Shown: positions 8,787 to 18,505 of the stretch, piece by piece
Position numbering within the stretch: position 1 is the first letter of the stretch
Layout of the letters: every line of letters begins with the position of its first letter
Assembly: GCA_035556735.1 (NCBI GenBank)
Contig: DATMFF010000002.1
Span: forward strand, 558,001-622,000
Length of the DNA: 64,000 bases
Reading direction: 5' to 3'
Source: CANJBX01 sp035556735
GTDB lineage: Bacteria > Pseudomonadota > Alphaproteobacteria > Rhizobiales > Xanthobacteraceae
Made by a program: the position numbers and the translations under genes
Notes under the pieces: generated by a model
Seen by the model: the letters and a program-made list of their open reading frames with translations, nothing else
Told to the model about the DNA's origin: nothing
Databases searched by the model: none

Positions 8787-10013
8787 ATGCGAAAATTGCT
8801 CATTGGTTTGGCGAGCGTGAGCGCCGCCGCATTGCTCGGCCTGGCGCCCGCACAGGCGCAGGGCACCGTCAAGATCGGTCTCATCATGAGCTACACGGGT
8901 CAGTTCGCTGACCTCGGCACGATGATGGACACCGCCGTCAAGCTCTACGTCAAGGAACATGGCGACACGGTCGCCGGCAAGAAGATCGAGTTCGTCCGCA
9001 AGGATTCCGGCGCCGCCGGCTCGGCGCCCGACGTCGCCAAGCGCCTTGCGCAGGAGCTGATCGTCCGCGACAAGGTCGACATCATCGCCGGCTTCTCGCT
9101 GACGCCCGACGCGCTCGCGACCGCCGACGTTCTCAACCAGGCCAAGAAGGCCGCGGTGATCATGAACGCGGCCACCTCGATCATCACCACCCGCTCGCCG
9201 TTCTTCGCGCGCACCTCGGTTCCGCTGGCGGCGCCGATGGGCTCGCTCGGCACCTGGGCGGCCAAGAACGGCATCAAGAACTCCTACACGATGGTCTCGG
9301 ACTATGGTCCGGGCATCGACTCTGAGCAGGCGTTCCAGGCCGCGTTCAAGGCCGCCAACGGCAACATCGTGGGCTCGGTCCGATTCCCCGTGGTGAGCCC
9401 GGATTTCTCGGCGTTCGTGCAGCGCCTCAAGGACGCCAAGTCGGAGTCGGTGTTCATCTTCGTGCCCGGCGGCGAGCAGCCGGCGGCACTTGGCAAGGCG
9501 CTGGCCGAGCACGGCCTCACGCCCAAGAGCATGAAGATCCTCGCCTCGGGCGAACTCACCAACGACGAGCCGCTGCGCAGCATGGGCGACGCCGCCGAGG
9601 GCATCATCACCGGCTGGACCTACACCTGGGCTCACAAGTCGGCGCTCAACGAGAAGTTCGTGAAGGGCATCAACGAGATGCTCAAGGGGCGCAACCCGGA
9701 CCAGTTCGCCGTGTCGGCCTATGACGGCATGCACCTCATCTACGAGGCGCTCAAGAAGACCAAGGGCAACGCCGAAGGTCCGGCTCTCATCGCCGCGATG
9801 AAGGGCATGGCCTGGGAGAGCCCGCGCGGTCCGGTCTCGATCGATCCGGAGACGCGCGACATCGTCCAGACGATCTACATCCGCCGGGTCGAGAAGGTGA
9901 ACGGCAAGCTCCAGAACGTCGAGTTCGACAAGCTGGAGAAGGTCAAGGATCCGGTGAAAGAGAAGATGAAGGCCGAGGGCAAGCTCAATCCCGACGGCAC
10001 CGTCAAGCAGTAA
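8787..10013 (+). CDS. Branched-chain amino-acid-type ABC transporter substrate-binding protein
   Basis: A 408-aa periplasmic binding protein of the LivJ/LivK (Peripla_BP_6) family. A classic signal peptide (MRKLLIGLASVSAAALLGL, cleavage after AQA) is followed by KIGLIMSYTGQFADLG near 29-45 and a two-lobe fold. It has a strong Shine-Dalgarno and is the first gene of a complete five-gene transporter operon. Many such clusters in Hyphomicrobiales transport aromatic or other carboxylates rather than leucine, and nothing here settles the ligand. Confidence 0.92.
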   Translation: MRKLLIGLASVSAAALLGLAPAQAQGTVKIGLIMSYTGQFADLGTMMDTAVKLYVKEHGDTVAGKKIEFVRKDSGAAGSAPDVAKRLAQELIVRDKVDIIAGFSLTPDALATADVLNQAKKAAVIMNAATSIITTRSPFFARTSVPLAAPMGSLGTWAAKNGIKNSYTMVSDYGPGIDSEQAFQAAFKAANGNIVGSVRFPVVSPDFSAFVQRLKDAKSESVFIFVPGGEQPAALGKALAEHGLTPKSMKILASGELTNDEPLRSMGDAAEGIITGWTYTWAHKSALNEKFVKGINEMLKGRNPDQFAVSAYDGMHLIYEALKKTKGNAEGPALIAAMKGMAWESPRGPVSIDPETRDIVQTIYIRRVEKVNGKLQNVEFDKLEKVKDPVKEKMKAEGKLNPDGTVKQ

Positions 10014-10040
10014 GCAACGGCAGGAAAAAGCAGTAGTCCC

Positions 10041-10907
10041 GTGATCGCTCGTCACGTCAGCCTCCTGTTCGACGGATTTGCGTACGGGATGCTGCTCTTC
10101 GTACTGTCGGTCGGCCTCTCCGTGACGCTGGGGATGATGAATTTCGTCAACCTGGCGCACGGGGCCTTCGCCATGATCGGCGGCTACGTTACTGTCACGC
10201 TCATGAAGCAGGCGGGGTGGCCGTTCTTCGCCACCCTGCCGATCGCCTTCCTCGGCGCGGCGGTCGCCGCCGTGGTGCTGGAGCGCGTCCTCTACCGGCG
10301 GCTCTACCGCGCGACCGACCTCGATCAGTCCCTGCTCACGATCGGCATCGTGTTCATGTCGATCGCGATCGCCGCCTATATCTTTGGCACCACTCAGCAG
10401 CCGGTCGAGCTCCCGTCCTATCTGCGCGGGCGTCTCGTCGTGGGCGACTTCAGCTTCGGGGTGTACCGGCTGTTCCTGGTCGCGTCCGCGCTCGTCATCA
10501 CCGCGCTGCTGGTGGTCGGGCTCGACTACACCCGCTTCGGCGCGCAGGTGCGCGCCTGCGTCGACAACCAGCGCATGGCGCGCGGCCTCGGCCTCAACGT
10601 CGACATGGTGTTCGCCGTCACCTTCGCGCTCGGCAGCGGCCTCGCCGGCCTGGGCGGCGCGATGGCGATCGAGGTCGTCGGGCTCGATCCGAACTTCGGT
10701 CTCAAGTACCTCGTGTTCATGCTGATCGTCGTCGCGGTCGGCGGCCTCGCATCGATCCGCGGCGCGTTCTTCACGGCGGCGATGCTCGGCATCATCGACA
10801 TCTTCAGCAAGTACTACGTGCCGCAGGTGGGCTCCTTCATCATCTATCTGGTCATGGTCGGACTGCTCGTCTGGCGGCCGGCCGGTCTGTTCGCGAGAGC
10901 CCGGTGA
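10041..10907 (+). CDS. livH: Liv-type ABC transporter permease (LivH)
   Basis: A 288-aa inner-membrane permease with about eight hydrophobic helices and the LivH pattern (MMNFVNLAHGAFAMIGGYV near 32-50, and the cytoplasmic loop RACVDNQRMARGLGLNVD near 170). It starts with GTG 27 bp after the binding-protein stop and overlaps livM by 4 bp (GTGA), which suggests translational coupling. Confidence 0.93.
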   Translation: MIARHVSLLFDGFAYGMLLFVLSVGLSVTLGMMNFVNLAHGAFAMIGGYVTVTLMKQAGWPFFATLPIAFLGAAVAAVVLERVLYRRLYRATDLDQSLLTIGIVFMSIAIAAYIFGTTQQPVELPSYLRGRLVVGDFSFGVYRLFLVASALVITALLVVGLDYTRFGAQVRACVDNQRMARGLGLNVDMVFAVTFALGSGLAGLGGAMAIEVVGLDPNFGLKYLVFMLIVVAVGGLASIRGAFFTAAMLGIIDIFSKYYVPQVGSFIIYLVMVGLLVWRPAGLFARAR

Positions 10908-11902
10908 GCGAGCCGGCCCCCCGATCCGTCGATCCGCAGGGCCTCCTGCGCCAGCAGGTGCGCTGGCGCCTGCTCGAGACCGTGTTCTGGCTGGCGGTGC
11001 TGATCCCGTTCTTCGCGACGCCGACCTATCTCGTGCTGTGCAGCCAGATCGCGATCGCCGCGCTGTTCGCGCTCTCGCTCGATCTCATCGTCGGCTACAG
11101 CGGCCTCGTGTCGCTCGGGCATGCCGTGTTCTTCGGCTTCGGCGCCTACACCGCCGGATTGCTGTCGGCCAAGCTCGGCTGGAACGAGCCGATCACCGGA
11201 CTGCTGGCGGCCGGCTTCGCGTCCATGCTGCTCGGCCTGCTCACCAGCATCATCGTCGTGCGCATCAGCCACTTTGCGCTGATCATGGTGACGCTCGGCC
11301 TTTGCCTCCTGATGTTCGAACTGGCCAACCAGGCGCACGACCTCACCGGCGGCGACGACGGCCTGCAGGGCATCAGCATCTCGCCCGTGCTCGGCTACTT
11401 CAATTTCGATCTCTACGGCTACACCGCCTTCGGATATTCGCTCGCGGTGCTGTTCATCTGCTTCCTCATCATCCGCCGCGTCATCAACTCGCCGTTCGGG
11501 CTGTCGCTGCGCGGGATCCGCGAGAACCCGCGTCGCATGCCGGCGATCGGCTCGCCGATGCGCGGGCGGCTGCGGACCGTCTATGTCATGTCTGCGACCT
11601 TCGCCGGCATCGCCGGCGGCCTGCTGGCGCAGACCACCGAGTTCGTTGCGCTCGACGCGCTCAGCTTCCAGCGTTCCGCGGAGGTCCTGGTGATGCTCGT
11701 GCTGGGTGGGGCGGGGCGGCTCTACGGCGGCCTCGTCGGGGCGATCATCTTCATGGTCGCGCGCGATCAGCTCGCCGGGCTCAATCCGCAGTACTGGTAC
11801 TTCTGGCTCGGCCTGCTGCTGGTGCTGGTCATCATCTTCCTGCCGAACGGCATCCTCGGGGGCATCGCGCACCTGGTCTCTCGCGTGAGGGCCAAGAAAT
11901 GA
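10904..11902 (+). CDS. livM: Liv-type ABC transporter permease (LivM)
   Basis: A 332-aa inner-membrane permease, partner of LivH. The GTG at 10904 overlaps the livH stop and gives the expected soluble leader before the first helix (ETVFWLAVLIPFF). The open frame continues far upstream, but that part is antisense-like Arg/Pro-rich shadow sequence and was excluded. Family stretches include DLIVGYSGLVSLGHAVFFGFGAYTAG and RGIRENPRRMPAIG. The stop overlaps the livG start (ATGA). Confidence 0.93.
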   Translation: MSEPAPRSVDPQGLLRQQVRWRLLETVFWLAVLIPFFATPTYLVLCSQIAIAALFALSLDLIVGYSGLVSLGHAVFFGFGAYTAGLLSAKLGWNEPITGLLAAGFASMLLGLLTSIIVVRISHFALIMVTLGLCLLMFELANQAHDLTGGDDGLQGISISPVLGYFNFDLYGYTAFGYSLAVLFICFLIIRRVINSPFGLSLRGIRENPRRMPAIGSPMRGRLRTVYVMSATFAGIAGGLLAQTTEFVALDALSFQRSAEVLVMLVLGGAGRLYGGLVGAIIFMVARDQLAGLNPQYWYFWLGLLLVLVIIFLPNGILGGIAHLVSRVRAKK

Positions 11903-12646
11903 CCGACGCACCGGTGCTGGTGACGCAAGGGCTCGACAAGAGCTTCGGCTCGCTGGTTGTGGCGAGCGACATCTCGCTGTCGCTGCCGAAGGGCGCGCGC
12001 TATGCGCTGATCGGCCCGAACGGCGCCGGCAAGACCACGCTGATCAACCTCATCACCGGCATGCTGACCCCCGATGCGGGCCGCATCGTGCTCGGCGGCG
12101 AGGACGTGACCGAGATCGGGCCGGCCGACCGCGTGAAGCGCGGGCTTGTGCGCACCTTCCAGATCAACACGCTGTTCCCCAACCTCACGCCGCTCGAAGC
12201 GGTGATGCTGGCGGTGTGCGAGCGCCGCGGCGAGGCCGGCACCTGGTGGCGCAGCCTGCCGAGCTACGGCGCCGCGGCCGAGGAGGCCTACGGCATCCTG
12301 CAGACGCTGCGGCTTGCCGAATTCTGCGACCGTCCGACCCGCCAGCTCGCCTATGGCCAGCAGCGCCTGCTCGAGATCGCGCTCGGCCTTGCGGCGAAGC
12401 CGAAGGTGCTGCTGCTCGACGAGCCCGCCGCCGGCGTTCCCAAGAGCGAAAGCGGCGAGCTGTTCGAGGCCGTGGCCGGCATCTCGTCCGAAATCACCAT
12501 CCTGTTCATCGAGCACGACATGGACGTCGTGTTCCGCTTCGCCTCGCGCATCATCGTGATGGTCGCCGGCCGCATTCTCGTCGAAGGCACGCCGGCCGAG
12601 ATCGCGACCCACCCGGAGGTGCGCGAAGTCTACCTGGGCGCGCACC

Positions 12647-12654
<8 letters not shown>
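11899..12654 (+). CDS. livG: Liv-type ABC transporter ATPase (LivG)
   Basis: A 251-aa nucleotide-binding subunit. Walker A GPNGAGKTT is near 36-44, the Q-loop is in RTFQINTLF near 88, the signature is LAYGQQRLLEIA near 152, Walker B is VLLLDEPAAG near 170, and the H-loop is EHDMDVVF near 203. The signature reads AYGQQ rather than LSGGQ, which is normal for LivG. The start overlaps livM by 4 bp and the stop overlaps livF by 8 bp. Confidence 0.94.
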
Positions 12655-13381
<727 letters not shown>

Positions 13382-13459
13382 CCCCCATCCGGTTGCCTCG
13401 CCTGCGCCCGTGCTATGCTTCGCGCCTCATAGGCGAAATCGGAAACGCGCGGGGATCTC

Positions 13460-14752
13460 ATGAAACGCAGCAGCGATCGATTGCTCACGACCCATGCCGG
13501 CAGCCTGCCGCGGCCGGCGGACGTCGCCGAGATGGTGCGCGCGCGGGGGGCAGGGCGCGACGAAGCTGCCGACGCGGCGCGCCTGCGCGAAGCGGTCGCC
13601 GAGGTCGTGCGCAAGCAGGCCGACATCGGCATCGATGTCGTGGACGACGGCGAGTACGGCAAGCCGAGCTTCGTCACCTACGTGCGCGACCGGCTCGACG
13701 GCATCGACCAGATCGCCGGCGTGCGCCATTCCCCGTGGGGCGAGTCGCGCGACGCCAAGGCTTTCCCCGACTTCTATTCGAAGCAGGTCGTCGCCGCCTC
13801 GAACCAGCCGAATTTCGGTTGCGTCGGCCCGCTCAGGTACAAGGGCCGTGCGCTGCTTGAGCGCGATCTCGACAATCTGCGCGCAGCCGTCGATGCGGCC
13901 GGCGTTGCCGAAGCCTTCGTGCCGTCGATCTCGCCGGCAAACATCGAGAGCTGGAACGTCAACAAATACTACGCCACCGACGAGGAGTATCGCACCGCCA
14001 TCTGCGACGCGATGCACGAGGAATACAAGGCGATTACCGACGCCGGCTTCATCCTGCAGATCGACGACCCGCGCCTCGTCACCTACTACATGGTGCGGCC
14101 GGACCTCTCGCTTTCCGAGATCCGCGCCTGGGCGGAGCGGCAGGTCGAAGCGCTCAACTATGCGCTGCGCGGCATCCCGCGCGAGAAGATCCGCTATCAC
14201 ACCTGCTACAGCATCAACATGGGCCCGCGCCTGCACGACATGCAGGCCAAGGACATCATCGACATCGTGCTCAAGATCCGCGCGGGGGCGTTCTCGTTCG
14301 AGGCGTCGAACCCGCGCCACGAGCACGAGTGGACGGTGTGGCGCGATGCCAGGAAGCCCGCGGACACGATCCTCATCCCCGGCGTGGTGACGCACTGCTC
14401 GGTGCTGGTCGAGCATGAGGAGCTCGTCGCCGAACGGCTGGTCAAGTTCGCGAACTTCGCCGGCCGCGAGAACATCATCGCCGGCACGGACTGCGGCTTC
14501 GCCACCTTCGCGGGCGCGGACGAGATCGAGCCGTCGATCGCCTGGGCCAAGCTGGAAGCGCTCGTACGCGGAGCGGAGATCGCCTCGGGCCGGCTGCGGC
14601 TGGTGAAGAAGGCCGCGGGCAAGGCGAAGAAGGCTGCCGCGCGCAAGAAGGCGCCGGCCAAGCGTGCCGCCGCGCGCACGGCGGTGAAGGCCAAGTCGCG
14701 CGCCAAGGCGCCGGCGAAGAAGGCGAGGGCGAAGGCCAAGCGGCGCCGGTAG
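13460..14752 (+). CDS. MetE C-terminal-domain-like methyltransferase with basic histone-like tail
   Basis: A 430-aa protein of the Meth_synt_2 (cobalamin-independent methionine synthase C-terminal domain) family, lacking the MetE N-terminal domain. Residues 1-380 form the TIM-barrel enzyme: LLTTHAGSLPRP near 8, DVVDDGEYGKPSF near 59, and zinc-ligand motifs YHTCYSINMG near 250 and GTDCGFATF near 342. Residues from about 382 onward are a Lys/Ala/Arg-rich tail with KKAAGKAKKAAARKKAPAK and PAKKARAKAKRRR, resembling the histone H1-like tails of some bacterial nucleoid proteins. The family's substrate is often not homocysteine. It sits 78 bp behind livF and may receive the operon's transcript. Confidence 0.88.
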   Translation: MKRSSDRLLTTHAGSLPRPADVAEMVRARGAGRDEAADAARLREAVAEVVRKQADIGIDVVDDGEYGKPSFVTYVRDRLDGIDQIAGVRHSPWGESRDAKAFPDFYSKQVVAASNQPNFGCVGPLRYKGRALLERDLDNLRAAVDAAGVAEAFVPSISPANIESWNVNKYYATDEEYRTAICDAMHEEYKAITDAGFILQIDDPRLVTYYMVRPDLSLSEIRAWAERQVEALNYALRGIPREKIRYHTCYSINMGPRLHDMQAKDIIDIVLKIRAGAFSFEASNPRHEHEWTVWRDARKPADTILIPGVVTHCSVLVEHEELVAERLVKFANFAGRENIIAGTDCGFATFAGADEIEPSIAWAKLEALVRGAEIASGRLRLVKKAAGKAKKAAARKKAPAKRAAARTAVKAKSRAKAPAKKARAKAKRRR

Positions 14753-14770
14753 CGCCTCATTGCGGGCGTG

Positions 14771-14823
14771 CGTCGAAACGAAAAGCGCCGCGGCGTCCGT
14801 CGAAAAGAAAAGCGCCGCGGCGT
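14771..14823. repeat. Tandem duplication of a 26-bp unit
   Basis: Two copies (14771-14796 and 14798-14823) of CGTCGAAA(C/A)GAAAAGCGCCG followed by CGGCGT, differing at one base and separated by one base. The second copy supplies one arm of the terminator hairpin described next. Confidence 0.8.
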
Positions 14824-14835
14824 TGAGCCGCGGCG
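14803..14835 (-). terminator. Rho-independent terminator of the GntR/binding-protein operon
   Basis: Read on the minus strand, an 8-bp perfect stem (arms 14828-14835 and 14813-14820, CGCCGCGG / CCGCGGCG, 7-nt loop) is followed by CTTTTCTTTTC. It lies 26 bp beyond the stop of the binding-protein-like gene ending at 14861. Confidence 0.7.
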
Positions 14836-14860
14836 TTGCAGTCTGGGGAGGAAACGTTGA

Positions 14861-15742
14861 TTACGAGGCGGTGCTCATCACCGAGGCCTGGTAGTTGCCG
14901 CTGCCCATGCCGGTGTCGGCGAAGATGCCGCGATCAGCGATCCACTTGAACGTCTCGTCGAACACTTCCTTCGTGTAGGGTTCGAACACGATGCGCTCGC
15001 CCGGGCCCCAGCGGCGGGTATCCATGCGCGAGTGGAAGCGCTCCGGGAACTCGTTCTTGTAGTAGTGGGTGTAGAGCTCCGGCCGCAGATCGATGTCGCG
15101 CTGCGCGCGCTTGAGGGCGCGGAAGAACTTCCTCACGTCCTCGGGGTCCGGATCGCCGGTGATCATCGTGCTGATCATGAAGGTCGTGTCGATGACCTTG
15201 CGGAAGCCGAGCTGCTCCGCGAAGTAGTACGGGCCGGAGAACAGCGCGGCGGCGGGAATCTTGCCGTCGATCAGCAGCTCCATGCGGTTGAACAGCATGC
15301 CCTCGACGAAGGACAGGTTGATCTTGTCCGCCGGCATGTACTGCTCGAGCGCCTGGATGGTCGAGTAGTGGCTGCCCGACTGATAGCCGACCGAGATCGG
15401 CACGCCGGCGAGGTCGGCCGGAGTCTTGATCGGCGAATCCGGGGCGACGAAGACGCCTGCGGGCGACACCGAATAGAGGTCGCTGTAGAGCTTGCCGTGG
15501 CCCTTGGCGGCGGCGACGTCCACCGTCCAGTGGCAGGCGCAGCTGATGTCCGACGTGCGGCCCTTCTCGAAGGTCTGCATGGCGCCGCTCTTGTCGCCGC
15601 TGTCGTGCGACTTGCCGTCGGTGGAGCGGACCGTCTCCTGGAAGATGTAGTCGAGCCCTTCGTCCTTGAAGTAGCCCTTCTCCTCGGCGACCCATTCCTG
15701 CAGCCGGAAGTGGGGCTGGATCACGAACTTGCTGTTCTTCAT
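14861..15742 (-). CDS. Substrate-binding-protein-like protein without signal peptide (NMT1/THI5-like)
   Basis: A 293-aa protein with the fold pattern of NMT1/THI5-like and SsuA-type binding proteins: RLQEWVAEEKGYFKDEGLDY near 13-32, PADLAGVPISVGYQSGSHYSTIQALEQ near 113-139, and MELLIDGKIPAAALFSG near 155. It has no signal peptide, beginning MKNSKFVIQPHFRLQ, and no permease or ATPase is nearby. A cytoplasmic enzyme or ligand sensor is therefore as likely as transport. It follows the GntR regulator by 51 bp on the same strand with a good AAGGAGAG Shine-Dalgarno. The ligand is not evident. Confidence 0.75.
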   Translation of the reverse strand: MKNSKFVIQPHFRLQEWVAEEKGYFKDEGLDYIFQETVRSTDGKSHDSGDKSGAMQTFEKGRTSDISCACHWTVDVAAAKGHGKLYSDLYSVSPAGVFVAPDSPIKTPADLAGVPISVGYQSGSHYSTIQALEQYMPADKINLSFVEGMLFNRMELLIDGKIPAAALFSGPYYFAEQLGFRKVIDTTFMISTMITGDPDPEDVRKFFRALKRAQRDIDLRPELYTHYYKNEFPERFHSRMDTRRWGPGERIVFEPYTKEVFDETFKWIADRGIFADTGMGSGNYQASVMSTAS

Positions 15743-15793
15743 GGTGCTTACTCTCCTTGGTGGTTTCGATCTCGTCTTCTCGGCGGCTGCTTC

Positions 15794-16543
15794 TCAGCAG
15801 CAGCTTCCATGATCGCGCTCGGCCACGCGCCGGGCACGGATCATCTTCACGTGGTCGTCCATCATCGCGCGCGCGCCGGCGGCATCGCGCGCCTCGATGA
15901 GCGCCAGAAGCTCCTTGTGGGCCTCGAGCACGCGCCGCGCGACCTCGGGGGTCAGCGTCTTGTTGCGCGTCGGCCACGACACGTGGTGCAGCGACAGGAA
16001 CTGCACGACCAGCACGCGGTTATGCGAGGCTTCGACCACCGCGAGGTGGAACTCGAGCGAGGAGCGGGTATAGGCGTCGTCGTCGGAAATGATGGCTTCG
16101 GCTTCCGCGACCAGCCGGCGCAGCCGCGCGATGTCCGACGGAGTGGCGTTCTGCGCGGCGAGCTCGGCCGCCAGCGTCTCGATGGCGCGCTGCGCGTCGA
16201 GCACCTCGGCGGCGGTCACGCCGGTGAGGTCGAGCTGCACCGCGAGCGCTTCCGCGAACAGGCGCGGGTTGCCGGAGGAGATGCGCGCGCCACCGCCCTT
16301 GCCCATGCGGATCTCGACGATGCCGAGCGCGGCGAGGGTGCGCAGCGCGTCGCGCGCGACGATGCGGCTCACGCCATAGCGCGCCGCGAGGTCCTTCTCG
16401 GTGCCGACGAAGTCACCCGGCTTGAGCCGCTTCTCGTAGAGATCGTCGCGCACCTGCGCCACGATCTGCGCCGACAGCGAGGCCGAGCGCGCGCCGCCAA
16501 AGACGCGCTGCGGGGTCAGCGGAGGGGTGAGCTCGATCGACAT
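15794..16543 (-). CDS. GntR-family (FadR/FCD) transcriptional regulator
   Basis: A 249-aa regulator. The winged HTH at about 25-90 contains KDLAARYGVSRIVARDALRTLAALGIVEIRMGKGGG; the FCD ligand-binding domain spans about 100-240 with metal-site-like residues in SSLEFHLAVVEASHNRVL. It starts a two-gene operon with the binding-protein-like gene and probably regulates it, perhaps responding to the same small molecule. An AT-rich palindromic patch lies just upstream. Confidence 0.92.
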   Translation of the reverse strand: MSIELTPPLTPQRVFGGARSASLSAQIVAQVRDDLYEKRLKPGDFVGTEKDLAARYGVSRIVARDALRTLAALGIVEIRMGKGGGARISSGNPRLFAEALAVQLDLTGVTAAEVLDAQRAIETLAAELAAQNATPSDIARLRRLVAEAEAIISDDDAYTRSSLEFHLAVVEASHNRVLVVQFLSLHHVSWPTRNKTLTPEVARRVLEAHKELLALIEARDAAGARAMMDDHVKMIRARRVAERDHGSCC

Positions 16544-16570
16544 GGCCGCAGGCTCGCACAGGCCTGAACG

Positions 16571-16596
16571 ATAGTAAAGATATCATCTTATGATTT
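16571..16596. promoter_or_regulatory. Candidate GntR operator/promoter patch
   Basis: The only AT-rich segment of a GC-rich 189-bp divergent region contains two overlapping perfect inverted repeats: AAGAT-ATC-ATCTT (16577-16589) and ATCAT-CTT-ATGAT (16582-16594). It lies 28-52 bp upstream of the GntR start, where an autoregulatory operator would be expected. Confidence 0.5.
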
Positions 16597-16732
16597 TCCG
16601 GCATGCGGCCGATGCCCGCCGGGCAACCGGCGCGGGTGGGCGGCGTCCCCGCTAGGTCGTTGTCCACACAGGGATTTCCGCCGCGCGGCAGGTCGGCTAG
16701 GGTGCCCGCCTCGTCTTTGGGGGAAAACGCAA

Positions 16733-17350
16733 ATGCTGAAGATCTACGGCCAGGCGCGCTCGCGCGCGTTCCGCGTCCTGTGGCTGTGCAAGGAGTCCAA
16801 CATCCCGTTCGAGCACGACCCGGTCACCACCCACATACCGGGCGCGACGTGCAAGGCGGACTGGTACGTCAAGCTCAACCCGAACGCGCGCGTTCCCACC
16901 ATCGACGACGACGGCTTCGTCATGTGGGAGTCGGGTGCAATCAATCTCTACCTCGCGCGCAAGTACAAGAGCCCGCTCTGGCCGGCGACGCCGCAAGGCG
17001 AGGGGCGGGTGCTGCAATGGGCGTTCTTCATCGCCAACGACATCGAGCAGCCGCTCAACGTCGTGTTCCAGCACCGCTTCCTGCAGCCGCCCGAGAAGCG
17101 CAACGAAGCCGTCGCGGCCGAGGCCGACACGCGCCTTGCGCCCAAGCTCAAGGTGCTCGACGACCAACTCGGCGAGACGCCGTACTTCGGCGGGGACCGC
17201 TGGGACATGGCCGACTTCATGGTGGCGAGCGTCGTCTCCAGCCTCGCGAGCATGAAGTACGACCTCTCGAAGCTCCCCAGGCTGAACGCCTGGCTCACCG
17301 CCAGCCTCGATCGCCCGGCCTACAAGGAAGCTTTCAAGCTGCGCGGCTGA
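16733..17350 (+). CDS. Glutathione S-transferase family protein
   Basis: A 205-aa cytosolic GST. The N-terminal thioredoxin-like domain (1-80) has MLKIYGQARSRAFRVLWLCKE at the start, a cis-Pro motif ARVPTIDDDGFVMWES near 57-72 with the glutathione-binding ES, and a helical C-terminal domain with GDRWDMADFMVASVV (N-capping box) near 152. Substrate unknown. It is transcribed alone, divergent from the GntR operon, and followed by a sulfurtransferase on the same strand. Confidence 0.9.
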   Translation: MLKIYGQARSRAFRVLWLCKESNIPFEHDPVTTHIPGATCKADWYVKLNPNARVPTIDDDGFVMWESGAINLYLARKYKSPLWPATPQGEGRVLQWAFFIANDIEQPLNVVFQHRFLQPPEKRNEAVAAEADTRLAPKLKVLDDQLGETPYFGGDRWDMADFMVASVVSSLASMKYDLSKLPRLNAWLTASLDRPAYKEAFKLRG

Positions 17351-17475
17351 CCGGCCTTATCCCGATGCGCCCGCCGGTCCGCCGTGCGCGGGCCGGCCGG
17401 CCGCGGATCAGGGCGAGGGCAACGCCGGCTGCGCGCTGATTGCCAAAGCCGGACGCGCTCTCTAAGCAGAAGGCC

Positions 17476-18318
17476 ATGTCCGACGTCGCCCCGCTCGTGT
17501 CCGCCGACTGGCTCGCCGATCGTCTCGGCGATCGGTCTCTGCTGCTCATCGACATCCGATCCGCCGTCGACGGCGGCGGCGCCGCCGCCTATGCGCAAGC
17601 ACACGTGCCGGGCGCGGTCCACACCGACTATGCGAGAGACGGCTGGCGCGCCACCAAGGGCATGGCGACGGGCCTGCTGCCCGACCTTGCCTTCCTCGCG
17701 GACCTCTTCGGCCGGCTCGGCCTGACGCCGCAGTGCCATGCCGTCATCATCTCCGCGGGCACCTCGCCCGGCGACTTCTGCGCCGCCGCGCGCGTCTACT
17801 GGACGCTCAAGGTCGCGGGCCACGACAAGGTCTCGATCCTCGACGGCGGCATGCTGGCATGGGGCGATCGTCCCGCGCGGGCGGGCGTCGAGGCGGCGAC
17901 GCCTGCGCCGGCTTATCCGGTTCGCTATCGCGACGAGCTGCGCGCCGATCTCGCGGCGGTGGAGCGTGCGGTGCGCCAGGGCGGCGACGTGCTGCTCGAC
18001 AGCCGCTCGGCGAGCTACTTCGCCGGCAACGAGAAGAGCCCGCAGGCCAAGCGCGCGGGCCGGCTGCCGGCCGCGCGCCTGATCGATCACACGCGCGTCT
18101 TCGATGCCACGACCAAGCGGCTGCGCCCGCGCGCCGAGCTCGAGGCGCTGTTCGGCGACATGCCGCCGCTGCCGGTGGTCAACTATTGCAACACCGGCCA
18201 TCAGGCCGCCGCCAACTGGTTCGTGCTCTCGGAAGTGCTCGGCCGTCCCGCCAAGCTCTACGACGGTTCGATGTCGGAATGGACCGAGGACGAGCGGCGC
18301 CCCGTCGAAGTGGGCTGA
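17476..18318 (+). CDS. Two-domain sulfurtransferase (rhodanese)
   Basis: A 280-aa thiosulfate/3-mercaptopyruvate sulfurtransferase-like protein with tandem rhodanese domains. The C-terminal domain carries the active Cys loop NYCNTGHQAA near 236-245. The corresponding loop of the N-terminal domain (ISAGTSPGDFCAA near 91) lacks the Cys at the catalytic position, as usual for the structural N-domain. The ATG at 17476 is chosen over a TTG 12 codons upstream. No signal peptide, so cytoplasmic. Sulfur donor and acceptor cannot be told. Confidence 0.9.
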   Translation: MSDVAPLVSADWLADRLGDRSLLLIDIRSAVDGGGAAAYAQAHVPGAVHTDYARDGWRATKGMATGLLPDLAFLADLFGRLGLTPQCHAVIISAGTSPGDFCAAARVYWTLKVAGHDKVSILDGGMLAWGDRPARAGVEAATPAPAYPVRYRDELRADLAAVERAVRQGGDVLLDSRSASYFAGNEKSPQAKRAGRLPAARLIDHTRVFDATTKRLRPRAELEALFGDMPPLPVVNYCNTGHQAAANWFVLSEVLGRPAKLYDGSMSEWTEDERRPVEVG

Positions 18319-18404
18319 GGCGAACCGGCAGGATCTTGGGAGTCTTCGCCGCGACGGTGAAGGCCTCTCGGGTCGTCATCATCCGCGAAAGCGGATGATC
18401 CAGT

Positions 18405-18478
18405 ACGCCGCAGCGCTTGTGATGATCCCTCAGCGCTGGTGACTACTGGATGCCCCGCTTGCGCGGGGCATGACAAGC
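18405..18478. repeat. Dispersed palindromic intergenic repeat
   Basis: In the 187-bp gap between the rhodanese and FAH-family genes lies TACTGGATGCCCCGCTTGCG followed by CGGGGCATGAC, whose CCCCGC/GCGGGG arms form a hairpin. A diverged relative occurs at 28333-28362. This GGATGCCCCGC-loop-GCGGGGCATGAC form recurs in Bradyrhizobium-type genomes (recognition from memory). Between convergent genes it may also end transcription. Confidence 0.6.
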
Positions 18479-18505
18479 CGCGCGCGTCGCGGGAATCCCG
18501 TCCGG

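Noticed and set aside
13382..13459. Possible SAM riboswitch before the MetE-like gene
   Set aside because: Only 78 bp available and no SAM-I or SAM-II helices could be drawn.
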